From assembly GCF_000019965.1 (NCBI RefSeq), contig NC_010571.1, positions 3,109,001-3,173,000 of the forward strand: a stretch of 64,000 nucleotides of DNA, written 5' to 3'. Shown here piece by piece: positions 24,451 through 33,616 of the stretch (its first letter is position 1; each line of letters starts with the position of its first letter). This DNA is from Opitutus terrae PB90-1 (GTDB lineage: Bacteria; Verrucomicrobiota; Verrucomicrobiia; Opitutales; Opitutaceae). The notes below the pieces were generated by a model. The model worked only from the letters and a program-made list of their open reading frames with translations. It did not search any database and had not been told where the DNA came from. The position numbers and the translations under genes were made by a program.

Positions 24451-26100
24451 TCACTCGGCGAGGTCGAGTTCCTTCCAAGGATGCAGATCGAGCAGCGTGG
24501 GGAAGAAATTGATCAGCTTCGGGCTGACGAGGTGCACGCGATTGTAGTAGTAAATCGGCATGACCGGCAGCTCGTCGACGAGGATCTGATCCAGCTGCTG
24601 ATAGATTTCGTAGCGCTCCTCGGTCGTCTTGGCGTGGAGCGAGGCGGCGAGCAGCCGGTCGTATTCGGCGCTGCCCCAGCCGGTGTCGTTGTTGCCGCTG
24701 GTGGTTTCCCACAGATCCAAAAACACGTGCGGGTCGACGTAGTCGGCGATCCAGCCGGCGCGCTGAATGTCGAAATTCTTCGTGTGCTGTGCGTCGATGT
24801 AGACCTTCCACTCTTGGTTCGAGAGGGCGATGTCGATGCCGAGGTTGCGCCGCCACATCTGCTGGATCGCCTCGGCGATGAGCCGGTTGTTCTGCTGCGT
24901 GTTGTACATCAGCGTCAGCGGCGGAAAGCCGCGGCCTTCTGGAAAACCGGCTTCGGCGAGCAGCCGGCGGGCCTCCTCGACCGTGCCCTGCAAGCGCGCG
25001 CGGGGCGTATAGCCCTGATTGCCCGGATAACTCACCGCGTAGGCGGGACGTTCGTCGCCGCGGACGACGTTGTTCACGAGGCTCTCGCGATCGATGGCGA
25101 GCGCCAGCGCACGGCGCACGCGGACATCGTTCAACGGTGGTCGCGTGACGTTGAACCGGTAAAAGTAGGTACCGAGATATGGTGCGATCCGCAGCGCGGC
25201 CGGATTCTCGCGCCGATAGACGTCGATCTTGGCGCTCGGCACCTCGTAGGTGACGTGGAGCTGGCCGGTCCGAAACATCCGCTCCTCGGTGTCGAGATTA
25301 TCGACGGGGAAGAAATGAATTTCGTCGAGCTTCACGCGAGCGCGGTCCCAATAGGTGGGCGAGCGTTGCACGACGAAGGCTTGGTTCGGTCGCCAGGACT
25401 TGATCACGAACGCGCCGTTGCCGACGAAGTTCTCCGGTCGCGTCCAGTTGGTGCCGCGCCGCGCGAGTCCGTCGAATTTCGCCACGGTGGCGAGGTGAAC
25501 GGGAAACCACGCGTAGTGGTTCATCGCGTTGAGCAGATACGGCGTTGGCTGGAGCAGTCGGATCTCCAGCGTGCGATCGTCGAGCGCGCGGAAGCCGACT
25601 TGGGAAAAGTCCGTCAGCTTGCCGTCGTAGTAGTCTTTCGCGCCGACGATGTAATTGTAGAGCATGTAGGCGTATTCCGCGGCGAGCGCAGGCGTGAGGA
25701 TCCTTTGATAGGAGCCCACGAAGTCACGCGCGGTGACCGGATCGCCATTGGCCCAGCGGGCGTCGGCGCGCAGGTGAAACGTGTAGGTGAGCCCTTCGGC
25801 GGAAATCTCCCACGACTCGGCGACACCCGGCACCGGATGCAGATCGCGCGCGTCGTAGCTCACGAGGCCCTCGCCGAGCGCGGTGACCACCATGTGCTCG
25901 GGGAGGCCGGTGACGATTTGCGGATCGATATCCTGCACCTCGGCGCCGTTGCCGTAGAGGAGGATTTTCGGCGCAGGTTTGGCAGAACCGCCAGAGCCGT
26001 CGGCGGCCTGAACCGGCGCGCCTTCGCGTTTGCCGCAGCCGGTCAGAGCGAGAACAAGGGCCGCCAGCGTGAGCCAGAGCCGGCAGGAGTGAACGTTCAT
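24451..26100 (-). CDS. oppA: Oligopeptide-binding lipoprotein (OppA family), copy 1
   Basis: This is a solute-binding protein of the family 5 type that delivers peptides to an Opp importer. The 549-residue precursor has a lipoprotein signal with the lipobox LTGC near residue 21. The mature part shows LTYTFHLRADARWANGDPVT, GNGAFVIKSWRPNQ, VRRALALAIDRESLV and ARRLLAEAGFPEGRGFPP, all standard family 5 segments. The ATG at 26100 is preferred over a TTG three codons earlier. It is the last of a set of four minus-strand genes (oppA3, oppA2, peptidase, oppA1). The permease pair most likely to use it is at 4.8-6.8 kb. Confidence 0.93.
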   Translation of the reverse strand: MNVHSCRLWLTLAALVLALTGCGKREGAPVQAADGSGGSAKPAPKILLYGNGAEVQDIDPQIVTGLPEHMVVTALGEGLVSYDARDLHPVPGVAESWEISAEGLTYTFHLRADARWANGDPVTARDFVGSYQRILTPALAAEYAYMLYNYIVGAKDYYDGKLTDFSQVGFRALDDRTLEIRLLQPTPYLLNAMNHYAWFPVHLATVAKFDGLARRGTNWTRPENFVGNGAFVIKSWRPNQAFVVQRSPTYWDRARVKLDEIHFFPVDNLDTEERMFRTGQLHVTYEVPSAKIDVYRRENPAALRIAPYLGTYFYRFNVTRPPLNDVRVRRALALAIDRESLVNNVVRGDERPAYAVSYPGNQGYTPRARLQGTVEEARRLLAEAGFPEGRGFPPLTLMYNTQQNNRLIAEAIQQMWRRNLGIDIALSNQEWKVYIDAQHTKNFDIQRAGWIADYVDPHVFLDLWETTSGNNDTGWGSAEYDRLLAASLHAKTTEERYEIYQQLDQILVDELPVMPIYYYNRVHLVSPKLINFFPTLLDLHPWKELDLAE

Positions 26101-26192
26101 CGAGAACAAAAGCGGAAGAAGAAGTGGGAAAAGGAAACGGCAACGAGCGACCGTACAAAGCCGTCGCTGGTCAGGCGATCATCACCACAGCG

Positions 26193-27920
26193 TCAGTTGA
26201 TTCCGGCGGATTGGAGCATCGCCTCGCGCCGGGCCTTGAACTCGCTGCCAGACTTCCATTGCGGACGGCCTGAGTCGTTGGCGACGCGCAGGCCAACCCG
26301 GAACATGAACTCGGCGTCTTGCACGGCGCCCTCGAACGTCCAGTCCGACTGAACCTCGTCGCTCACCTTGTGGTAATGCTTGTTGATATATTCCTGCGTG
26401 AGTTTTTCGCCGAAATCGGCCGGCTGGTCCAGGTAGGTTCGGCCGGCTTTCGGGTAAAATGCCGGCACTCCAACCTTCGCGAACTCGAAGTGGTCGCTGC
26501 GATAATACGAGCCGTGTTCGGGATGTTCCTCCGGCGTGAGCTGACGGCCCTGCGCCTGAGCGACGGCCAGGCCAAGGTCATCGAGCGTGGAAGCGCCGAG
26601 GCCAACCACGGCGATGTCGCTCGTCCGACCGTAAGTGTTGGCACCGTCCATGTTGATATTCGCGACGGTGTGCGTGAGCGGGTAGAGCGGATGCTCGGCG
26701 TAGTAGCGCGAACCGAGCAACCCTTTTTCCTCCGCCGTGACGGACAAGAAAAGGATGCTGCGCTTGGCGCGCTGGTCGGCGGGCAACTCGGCGAACGCCC
26801 GCGCGAGTTCGATCAGCACCGCGACTCCGCTGGCGTTGTCGAGCGCGCCATTGAAAATCTGATCGCCGGCGAGCGACGCGTCGCGGCCGAGGTGATCCCA
26901 GTGCGCGGAATAAACGACGTATTCGTGGCGCAGCGTGGGATCGGCGCCCTCGAGTTTCGCGACGACGTTGCGCGAATTCACGTCGCGGAGCGTGCTGTCG
27001 ATCGTTAACGAGGCCCGCGCGTCGAGCGGCACCGGCCGAAACTCGCGCGTGGCGGCGGCTTTTTTCAGCCTTTCGTAGTTCTGGCCGGCGGCGGCGAAGA
27101 TCGACTTCGCCGCGTCGTAGGTGAGCCAGCCTTCCATCGCCGCATGGCCGGCGTTGCCGTCGGGCGTGCGGAGTTCGAAATTTTCACGGCTGCGACTGCC
27201 GGTCACGACGGCCCACGGATAGGCCGCGGGTTCGGTCTCGTGCACGATCAGGCAGCCGGCGGCGCCCTTCGCCGCGGCGATCTCGTATTTGTAGGTCCAG
27301 CGGCCGTAGTAGGTCATCGCCTTGCCGCCGAACACCTGCGGATCGAGCGTGCCAGTCGCGGCGTCGCGCACTGGCGGATCGTTGATCAGCATCACGATGG
27401 TTTTGCCGCGCACGTCCACATCCTTGTAGTCGTCCCAACCAAACTCGGGCGCGACGATGCCGTAGCCGACGAAGATGAGTTCGCTGTTCTTCACCTCGAT
27501 GTGCGACGTGATGCGGCTCGTGGGGCCGACGAATTCTTCGACGTGCTTCAAGGTGCGCGTCTCTCCGCCGACCTCGATCGAGAGCGTGGGACGCGAAGTG
27601 ATGCCGACGAGCGGCACGGCCTGCACGAACGTTCCGTCCGGATTGCCCGGCTGCAGTCCGAGTTTTTTGAATTCCTGCGTCAGATAAGCGACCGTCTTCT
27701 CCTCGCCAGCTGAGCCGGGCGCGCGGCCCTCGAATTCGTCGGAGGCGAGCACCTTCGTGTGCGCGAGCATCCGCTCGGCAGAGAACGACGTGCCGGCGGC
27801 GGACAGGGCGGGCAGCGGCAGCACGGCCAGTGCGAGCATCAGCGCAGCGGCCCGACGTGGTGGCGGAGGGCGATGGAACGTGACGCGCGGGGTATCAGCG
27901 GGGAGGTGTGATTTCGACAT
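26193..27920 (-). CDS. Secreted M28-family aminopeptidase
   Basis: This is a zinc exopeptidase that removes N-terminal residues from peptides. The 575-residue protein starts at the ATG at 27920 (MSKSHLPADTPRVTF) and has a signal peptide, RAAALMLALAVLPLPALSAA. A PA (protease-associated) domain lies in the middle, around KGAAGCLIVHETEP. The di-zinc ligands are all visible: His and Asp in YSAHWDHLG, Asp in GALDNASGVAV, Glu in SVTAEEKGLLGS, Asp in NINMDG and His in YRSDHFEFAKVGVPAF. Its start overlaps the end of oppA2 by 26 bases. A periplasmic peptidase beside peptide-binding proteins suggests peptide scavenging. Confidence 0.93.
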   Translation of the reverse strand: MSKSHLPADTPRVTFHRPPPPRRAAALMLALAVLPLPALSAAGTSFSAERMLAHTKVLASDEFEGRAPGSAGEEKTVAYLTQEFKKLGLQPGNPDGTFVQAVPLVGITSRPTLSIEVGGETRTLKHVEEFVGPTSRITSHIEVKNSELIFVGYGIVAPEFGWDDYKDVDVRGKTIVMLINDPPVRDAATGTLDPQVFGGKAMTYYGRWTYKYEIAAAKGAAGCLIVHETEPAAYPWAVVTGSRSRENFELRTPDGNAGHAAMEGWLTYDAAKSIFAAAGQNYERLKKAAATREFRPVPLDARASLTIDSTLRDVNSRNVVAKLEGADPTLRHEYVVYSAHWDHLGRDASLAGDQIFNGALDNASGVAVLIELARAFAELPADQRAKRSILFLSVTAEEKGLLGSRYYAEHPLYPLTHTVANINMDGANTYGRTSDIAVVGLGASTLDDLGLAVAQAQGRQLTPEEHPEHGSYYRSDHFEFAKVGVPAFYPKAGRTYLDQPADFGEKLTQEYINKHYHKVSDEVQSDWTFEGAVQDAEFMFRVGLRVANDSGRPQWKSGSEFKARREAMLQSAGIN

Positions 27921-29559
27921 CGAGGTAGAAGCGTGTCCAAAGAGCGTCAGGTTGCCAGCCGCGGACGCGAGGCGACATGAGCCAGTTGATGGAGTTGAAA
28001 TAGAGCGGAGTGAGCGGGCATTCATCAAGCAGCCTCGCTTCCGCGGCGTCCAGCTGCGCCTGCCGCGGGATGGGCTCGGAACTCGCGTGGGCGGCGGCGA
28101 GGAGCGCGTCGTAGCGCGCATCGGACCAGTGCGGGTAGTTGGCCGGCGCGGCGGAAAGAAAGTCCTTGAGAACGTCGGCGGGGTCGGCGACGTCGGGGAT
28201 CGTGTTAACGAGTGCGATGTCGTAGCGTGCCTCACGCAGCGCGGCGAGATGGACGCGGGCTTCGCGAATCGTGATGGCGACGCGCACACCGAGTTCCTTC
28301 TGCCACATCTGCTGCACGGCTTCGATGAGCTGTGGCGTCACGCCCCACGCGGACAATTCCAGCTGCGGGAAACCGCGGCCGTCGGCGAATCCCGCCTCGG
28401 CGAGCAACTGCCGCGCAGCGGCGGGATCGAAGGAAATCGGACGGTTCAGGGAGCTGTTCCGACCGCGCAGCAGCGGTGAGACGAGCGTGTCGGCTGGCTG
28501 CTGGCCGCCGCGGAGGACGGAGTGGACAAGTTGTTCGCGATCGAGCGCGAGAGAGAGTGCGCGGCGAACGCGTGGATTGTCGAGTGGCGGGCGCGTGGTG
28601 TTGAACGAGAGATAGCGCGTCTCGGCGAGCGGTGCGCGGTGGAGCTCGGCAGGGCGCTCCGCGGCGTAGACGTCGAGCTTGCTGAACGGCACCGACATCG
28701 TGACGTCGATCTGGCCGGCGCGATAGGCGCGCTCCTCGGTGTCGCCGCTGTCGAAGGCGATGAACTGGATCTCGTCGAGCCGAACGCGTTGGGGCGAATG
28801 ATAGTGCGGGTTGCGACGAACGACGATCCGCTGGTTCGGTCGCCACTCTTCGAGCGTGAACGGGCCGTTGCCGACGAAGTTTTCCGGGCGAGTCCAATCG
28901 CGTCCGTGCTGCTCCACCGTGCGGGGATGGACGGGCAGCCAGGGTCCGCTGGCGGCGTAGACCAGAAAATTCGGCTCCGGCCGCTCCAGCGTGATCACGA
29001 ACGTGCGCGGATCGGGCGCGGCGAAGCCGACGCCTGCAAAGTCGGTTAGCGCACCCGACGCGAACGCGCGGGCGTTTTTCACGAGATGAAAGAGCGGAGC
29101 CTTCGACGCGGCGGTTGCCGGCTGAAGCGCGCGGCGGTAGGACGCGAGGAAATCCTCGGCGGTGACGGGATCGCCGTTGGACCAGCGCGCGTCGGCGCGA
29201 AGATGAAACGTGACGATGAGTCCGTCGGCGGAAGTCTCCCAGCGTTCGGCGACGCCCGGCGCGACGCCGGCGACTGCGCCGGTGGAGGAGGTTAGCGGGA
29301 GCGGGTTGACGAGGCCCTCGCTCAACGCGCGGAGAATGAAGAATTCGTCAGGGAGCGTGGCGCGTGCCGGATCGAGATCGGCGGGTTCGTTGCGCTGACT
29401 GATCCGGAGAACGCGCGCGGAGGAATCGGTAGCCGCTGGTGGATCGCGGCGGGCGCAGCCTGAAGAGAGAGCGATAGAGAGGCAGAGCAACGCGCCGAAG
29501 GTGCGGCCGAGGGCGGCCGCGCGCCCACGCGCGCCACGACGACTGTTTCCGACGCTCAC
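27895..29559 (-). CDS. oppA: Oligopeptide-binding lipoprotein (OppA family), copy 2
   Basis: This is a family 5 solute-binding protein of 554 residues. A GTG at 29559 overlaps the stop of oppA3 by four bases (GTGA), which fixes the start: SVGNSRRGARGRAAALGR, then a lipoprotein signal, TFGALLCLSIALSSGCARRD. Core segments include GLIVTFHLRADARWSNGDPV, NGPFTLEEWRPNQRIVVRRN, VRRALSLALDREQLV and RQLLAEAGFADGRGFPQ. It is more divergent than copies 1 and 3: the C-terminal half ends LTPLYFNSINWLMSPRVRGW. It is probably translationally coupled to oppA3, and it overlaps the peptidase gene. Confidence 0.9.
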   Translation of the reverse strand: MSVGNSRRGARGRAAALGRTFGALLCLSIALSSGCARRDPPAATDSSARVLRISQRNEPADLDPARATLPDEFFILRALSEGLVNPLPLTSSTGAVAGVAPGVAERWETSADGLIVTFHLRADARWSNGDPVTAEDFLASYRRALQPATAASKAPLFHLVKNARAFASGALTDFAGVGFAAPDPRTFVITLERPEPNFLVYAASGPWLPVHPRTVEQHGRDWTRPENFVGNGPFTLEEWRPNQRIVVRRNPHYHSPQRVRLDEIQFIAFDSGDTEERAYRAGQIDVTMSVPFSKLDVYAAERPAELHRAPLAETRYLSFNTTRPPLDNPRVRRALSLALDREQLVHSVLRGGQQPADTLVSPLLRGRNSSLNRPISFDPAAARQLLAEAGFADGRGFPQLELSAWGVTPQLIEAVQQMWQKELGVRVAITIREARVHLAALREARYDIALVNTIPDVADPADVLKDFLSAAPANYPHWSDARYDALLAAAHASSEPIPRQAQLDAAEARLLDECPLTPLYFNSINWLMSPRVRGWQPDALWTRFYLDVEITPPR

Positions 29560-31205
29560 GGTTTCGGCTCGAGCCACACGTGCTTGTAGGGGTGGTGGTC
29601 GAGGAGCGTCGGATGCCAGCCGCGCACGGACGGGCGAATCAGGAACGCGTGCGTGTTGTAGTAGAGCGGAACGATCGGCGCCGCCGCGAGCATCGCAGCT
29701 TCGGCTTCGCGCAACTGCGCCGCACGCGCGGTGGGATCGAGATTGCGGGCGGCGGCGAAGAGGAGCGAATCGTACGCGGCGCTCGACCAGCCGGTGTAGT
29801 TGTTGCCGCTGTTGCTGCGCATGATCTCCAAAAACGTGAGCGGATCGAGGTAGTCGCCGACCCAATCGGAGAATAGAATTTGGAATCGGCCGGCGCGGCG
29901 CTCGGACTGCACGACCTTCAGCTCCTGATTCACCAGTCGCACGTCGAGCCCGAGTTCGCGGCGCCACATTTCCTGCAGCGCTTCCGCGATGACGCGGTGA
30001 TTCTCGGAACTGTTGTAGAGAAACTCGAGCGGCGGGAACCCCTTGCCGCCGGGATACCCGGCTTCCGCGAGCAAGCGGCGGGCTTCCGCGGGATCGCTCA
30101 ACGGCAGGGCCGGCGGCACGTAGCCCGGCAGATCCGGCGGGGTCAGCGCTGCGGCCGGACGCTGACCGGCGCGGAGGATTTTTTCGACGATGGCGGTGCG
30201 GTCGATCGCGAGCGAGAGGGCACGTCGCACGCGCGCATCGCCGAGGCTGGGATGCCGGAGGTTTAGTCGCAGGAAATAAGTGTTGAGATACGGATCGGTA
30301 CGGAGGAGCTGCGGCTCGGAGTGGCGGTAGCTGTCGACCTTTCCCGCCGGCAGCACATACGTGAGGTGGAGCTGGTTCGCGCGAAACATGCGCTCTTCGG
30401 CGTCGCGGCTGTCGACGGGATAAAAGCGGATGCCACGCAGCCGGACCTTCGCGGCATCCCAGTAGGTGTCGGAACGCTCGACGGCGATAAACTGGTTCGG
30501 CTTCCAGGTTTTCAGGACAAAAGGGCCGTTGCCGACGAACCGGTCCGGGCGGGTCCAGTTGGTGCCACGTTCGTAGGGCGAGCCGTGCTTTCCGATCGCG
30601 GCGAGATGGACCGGGAGCCAGACGGCGTGCGTGAGCAGCGAGAGGAAATGCGGCGCGGGGTGCTCGAGCGTGACGCGCAGCGTGCGCGCATCCAGCGCGG
30701 CGGCACCCACGTGGGCGAAGTCCTTGCCCGTGCCGGAATGAAAGGCCTCGGCACCCTGCAGTACGTACAGCAGGCTGGCGTTGTCCGCCGCGAGCGACGG
30801 CGTGAGCACGCGCTGCCACGAGGCGACGAAATCACCGGCGGTGACGGGCTCGCCGTTGGACCAGCGCGTGTCGCTGCGCAGGTGGAACGTGTAGATCAAG
30901 CCATCCGGCGAAACTTCCCAACGCTCGGCCACGCCGGGGACGGGATGAAGATCGACCGGATCCTCCGACACGAGGCCTTCGAACAGTGCGGACGCCACGT
31001 CCATCTCGGTGATGTTCACCGCGAGATGAGGATCGAGATCGGCGACGTCGTGACCGACGCCGCGGTGTAGCACGCGTTCGGCATCGCCGCGCTCGACGGA
31101 GGATTCGCGCGGACCGCAACCCGCGGCGAAAATCATCGCCGCAAAAAGGCCCAGAAGGCGTAAAAGGAGCGAAGGCTGAAACGCTGTGCGAGAACCGGTG
31201 GGCAT
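29556..31205 (-). CDS. oppA: Oligopeptide-binding lipoprotein (OppA family), copy 3
   Basis: This is a family 5 solute-binding protein of 549 residues and the first gene of the peptide-binding set. The lipoprotein signal is LLRLLGLFAAMIFAAGCGPR. Core segments are GLIYTFHLRSDTRWSNGEPV, GNGPFVLKTWKPNQFIAVER, VRRALSLAIDRTAIVEKIL and ARRLLAEAGYPGGKGFPPLE. The end, YYNTHAFLIRPSVRGWHPTL, is close to copy 1. It starts five bases after the ispF stop, so it may be read from the isp promoter. Confidence 0.93.
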   Translation of the reverse strand: MPTGSRTAFQPSLLLRLLGLFAAMIFAAGCGPRESSVERGDAERVLHRGVGHDVADLDPHLAVNITEMDVASALFEGLVSEDPVDLHPVPGVAERWEVSPDGLIYTFHLRSDTRWSNGEPVTAGDFVASWQRVLTPSLAADNASLLYVLQGAEAFHSGTGKDFAHVGAAALDARTLRVTLEHPAPHFLSLLTHAVWLPVHLAAIGKHGSPYERGTNWTRPDRFVGNGPFVLKTWKPNQFIAVERSDTYWDAAKVRLRGIRFYPVDSRDAEERMFRANQLHLTYVLPAGKVDSYRHSEPQLLRTDPYLNTYFLRLNLRHPSLGDARVRRALSLAIDRTAIVEKILRAGQRPAAALTPPDLPGYVPPALPLSDPAEARRLLAEAGYPGGKGFPPLEFLYNSSENHRVIAEALQEMWRRELGLDVRLVNQELKVVQSERRAGRFQILFSDWVGDYLDPLTFLEIMRSNSGNNYTGWSSAAYDSLLFAAARNLDPTARAAQLREAEAAMLAAAPIVPLYYNTHAFLIRPSVRGWHPTLLDHHPYKHVWLEPKP

Positions 31206-31209
31206 CGCG

Positions 31210-31689
31210 TTAGCTCCGTTTCAGCAACGCGACCGCGTGCGCGGCAATCGCGAGCCCGCGGCCGAGGTCGTCGATCCCTTCGTTGGTGGTGGCTTTGAGG
31301 CCGATCTCGTCTGGGAGCAGCCCGGCGGATTTCGCCAGCGTCGACTTCATCTCCGTGAGCCGGGGCTGGAGCTTGGGTTTTTCGGCAATGACGGTGGCGT
31401 CGATGTTCACGATTTCGAAACCGCGTTGGCGGATTTCGGCGCGGACGCGCTGCAGCAGCACCTGCGAATCGATGTTCTTGAAGGCAGGATCGGTGTTAGG
31501 GAAAAAGTGTCCGATATCCGGCAGACCGGCGGCGCCTAGCAGCGCGTCGCAAATCGCGTGGGTGAGGCAATCGGCGTCGGAGTGACCCTCGAGGCCGAAA
31601 TCCACCTCAAACCGCACGCCTCCGAGGATGAGCGGCCGGCCGGCGACGATCCGGTGGATGTCGTAGCCGTGGCCGATGCGAAGGTTCAT
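31210..31689 (-). CDS. ispF: 2-C-methyl-D-erythritol 2,4-cyclodiphosphate synthase
   Basis: IspF makes the cyclic diphosphate in the non-mevalonate isoprenoid pathway. The 159-residue product is of normal length and shows the metal-binding motif GYDIH at residues 8-12 and GLEGHSDADCLTHAICDALL. It then has LPDIGHFFPNTDPAFKNIDS and the C-terminal KATTNEGIDDLGRGLAIAAH. The ATG at 31689 begins MNLRIGHGYDIHR. IspD lies upstream on the same strand and ispE is nearby on the other strand, so three MEP-pathway steps are grouped here. Confidence 0.97.
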   Translation of the reverse strand: MNLRIGHGYDIHRIVAGRPLILGGVRFEVDFGLEGHSDADCLTHAICDALLGAAGLPDIGHFFPNTDPAFKNIDSQVLLQRVRAEIRQRGFEIVNIDATVIAEKPKLQPRLTEMKSTLAKSAGLLPDEIGLKATTNEGIDDLGRGLAIAAHAVALLKRS

Positions 31690-31748
31690 GCGGCGATCTT
31701 CACCGCCGCGCGCGCAAAAACCACGAAAAAGTGTGGGGAGGCAGCCGC

Positions 31749-31860
31749 GTAGGGCCGCCGTTCACCGGCGGCCGGGAACGAGAACGAGAGCGAGCGCATG
31801 TCGAATTCGCGGCCGGTGGCGGATTCGACCAGCTCACCGCAGGCGAGCGCCGGCCCTACG
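31749..31860. repeat. GTAGGGCCGCC...GGCCCTAC inverted repeat between ispD and ispF
   Basis: CGTAGGGCCGCCGTTCACCG and on (31749-31773) faces CGCCGGCCCTACG (31848-31860). The interior contains GAACGAGAACGAGAGCGAGC, a short tandem tract. It is related by its GTAGGGC/GCCCTAC ends to the elements at 1539-1592 and 9896-9961. Confidence 0.7.
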
Positions 31861-31875
31861 GCTGAGAAGGCCGCG

Positions 31876-32571
31876 TCAGCGGCTCAGCAGAAACTCCAGA
31901 TACGCCAGATCGGCGGGCGTGGTGAGCTTCGGGTTCGGATAAGGATTCTCCAGCAGGGCGACGGGTTCGCGCAGCAGCTCGACCGCCGCGGCATCATCCG
32001 TGATCCGTCGGCCGAGCGAGACAACCTTGGCGTAGGCGCGGACGATGAGTTCGCGCGAGAAAACCTGCGGTGTCTCCATCGCCCAAAGCTTGGCGCGATC
32101 CAGCGTACGCAGCCGCGAGCTGTCGCCAGCTTTGCCGCGGCTCATGATCGTGTGCTCCTTGATCGTGTCGGTGACGCGATGCGCGAGCACAACGGCGTTT
32201 TCGCGGCGGACGATCTTGTGCAAAGCGACCAGTTGTTCGGGACGAATCAGCGGCCGCGCGCAGTCGTGGATGAACACGTAGTCGATATCGCCGGGCAGCG
32301 AGGAAAGCGCGTTCATCACGGAGTCCTGCCGCTCGCGACCGCCGGCGACGAGCGCGGACGGCGTGGGCGCGTAGGCTGCCAGCTCGGTCATCTGCCGCTG
32401 GTCCCGGTAGACCACGACGTAGAAATCCGCGATGCCGCTCGCCATGAAAGCGACGGCGGAGTGAGCGAACACGGGTCGGCCGGCGAGGGGCGCGAGGACC
32501 TTGTCGTCGACCGTGCCTTGCATGCGAGAACCGGTTCCGGCGGCGAGAAGGATGGCGGCGGTGCGACTCAT
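31876..32571 (-). CDS. ispD: 2-C-methyl-D-erythritol 4-phosphate cytidylyltransferase
   Basis: IspD transfers CMP from CTP to methylerythritol phosphate, the third step of the MEP pathway. The 231-residue protein has the nucleotide-binding loop AAILLAAGTGSRM at its N-terminus, LVAGGRERQDSVMNAL, the conserved VFIHDCARPLI and VTDTIKE. Close to the C-terminus are ETPQVF and ITDDAAAVE. These match the family at the expected spacing. It starts at the ATG at 32571 and precedes ispF by 186 bases that contain a palindromic repeat. Confidence 0.96.
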   Translation of the reverse strand: MSRTAAILLAAGTGSRMQGTVDDKVLAPLAGRPVFAHSAVAFMASGIADFYVVVYRDQRQMTELAAYAPTPSALVAGGRERQDSVMNALSSLPGDIDYVFIHDCARPLIRPEQLVALHKIVRRENAVVLAHRVTDTIKEHTIMSRGKAGDSSRLRTLDRAKLWAMETPQVFSRELIVRAYAKVVSLGRRITDDAAAVELLREPVALLENPYPNPKLTTPADLAYLEFLLSR

Positions 32572-32617
32572 GATGAAGTGCGTGAGGTGCGGGGTTGGGG
32601 CTGGGGACGAACGAACG

Positions 32618-32643
32618 TGCCGGCGATCAGCCGGCGTTTTTTT
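32618..32643 (+). terminator. Hairpin followed by a T run, plus orientation
   Basis: GCCGGC-GATCA-GCCGGC is followed by G and seven T residues on the plus strand. The genes on both sides are on the minus strand, so it would stop antisense transcription entering pyrF from ispD. It is listed for its sequence; the role is uncertain. Confidence 0.35.
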
Positions 32644-32660
32644 AACCTCGGAACGATTCG

Positions 32661-33353
32661 CTAGGACTTGAGCTCTGCGAGGATGTCGCGGGCGGCCGCG
32701 ACCGGGTCCGGCGCCTTGAAGATGGGTCGGCCGATGACGAGGAAATTGGCGCCGGTGCGCGCAGCTTCGGCGGGCGTCATCACGCGGGTCTGATCATCGG
32801 CCGCGGCGTCGCGCGGCCGGATGCCGGGGGTGACGAGCGTGACGTCCGACGGCAACGCGGCGCGGAGCGGCGCGATTTCGAGCGGCGAGCAGACAAGGCC
32901 GCGCAACCCGGCGTCGACGGCGAGCCGGCCGAGCCGGACCACCTGGGCCTCGGGCGAATCCGGCACGCCGACCTCGTGGAGGTGCACCGCACTCATGGAC
33001 GTGAGCACGGTGACGCCGAGCAGCAGGAGTTCGGGCGCGTGCTGCTGCTGTGCCTTGGCGGCCCAAGACATCATTTCGCGGCCGCCGCAGGTGTGCAGCG
33101 TGAGCATCTTGATGGGGAGGCGGGCGGCGGATTCGACGGCCTTCGCGACGGTGTTCGGGATGTCGTGAAGCTTCAAATCCAGGAAGACGTTATAACCCAG
33201 GTCTGCGACCTCGCGCACGCAGTCCGGTCCGCAGGCGGTATACATCTCGAGTCCGATCTTGGCCCAGCGCACGGTGCCGGAGAGTCGCTTCAGTACCGGG
33301 GCAATATCGCGCGGAGAGGGTGCGTCGAGGACGAGGATCAGATCGCAAGCCAT
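32661..33353 (-). CDS. pyrF: Orotidine 5'-phosphate decarboxylase
   Basis: PyrF converts OMP to UMP in the last step of pyrimidine synthesis. The 230-residue protein is a TIM barrel with the substrate Asp in LILVLDAPS and Lys in WAKIGLEMYT. The catalytic array is in FLDLKLHDIPNTVAKAV (D-x-K-x2-D). The phosphate-binding end is TPGIRPRDAAADDQTR and GANFLVIGRPIF. This is the group 1 (bacterial) form. It starts with the ATG at 33353. It sits between ispD and the divergent ispE with no obvious functional link. Confidence 0.97.
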   Translation of the reverse strand: MACDLILVLDAPSPRDIAPVLKRLSGTVRWAKIGLEMYTACGPDCVREVADLGYNVFLDLKLHDIPNTVAKAVESAARLPIKMLTLHTCGGREMMSWAAKAQQQHAPELLLLGVTVLTSMSAVHLHEVGVPDSPEAQVVRLGRLAVDAGLRGLVCSPLEIAPLRAALPSDVTLVTPGIRPRDAAADDQTRVMTPAEAARTGANFLVIGRPIFKAPDPVAAARDILAELKS

Positions 33354-33441
33354 GGCGTGGGGGATCAGTCATGACGGGAATTTGGTCACAAACGAAGCCG
33401 AAAAACCGGCGGCGGCGTGGCAAACAATCCTCCGGCGAGGA

Positions 33442-33538
33442 TTTGTAGGGGCGTCGCGTGCGGCGCCCTGACGCATTGAGATGCGCATCTCGATGGCGCG
33501 GACTCTAGGACGGGCGCCGCAAGCGGCGCCCCTACAAT
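33442..33538. repeat. TTGTAGGGGCG...GGCGCCCCTACAA palindromic element
   Basis: The gap between the divergent pyrF and ispE holds an element with ends TTTGTAGGGGCGTCGCGTGC at 33443 and GCAAGCGGCGCCCCTACAA at 33519-33537. In the middle is a small palindrome, GAGATGCGCATCTC. The ends resemble those of the GTAGGGCG family but with an extra G. Confidence 0.8.
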
Positions 33539-33616
33539 TGACGGCCGGTGTGCAGCGGCAGCCAAACCCGGGATTGAAGCGCGGCACGGGGTGTGCGGTA
33601 GTTTTCCCCAACCTCT

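Noticed and set aside
29560-30819. Upstream extension of the oppA2 frame
   Set aside because: It overlaps oppA3 in another frame and has no family motif; the GTG at 29559 overlapping the oppA3 stop is the natural start.
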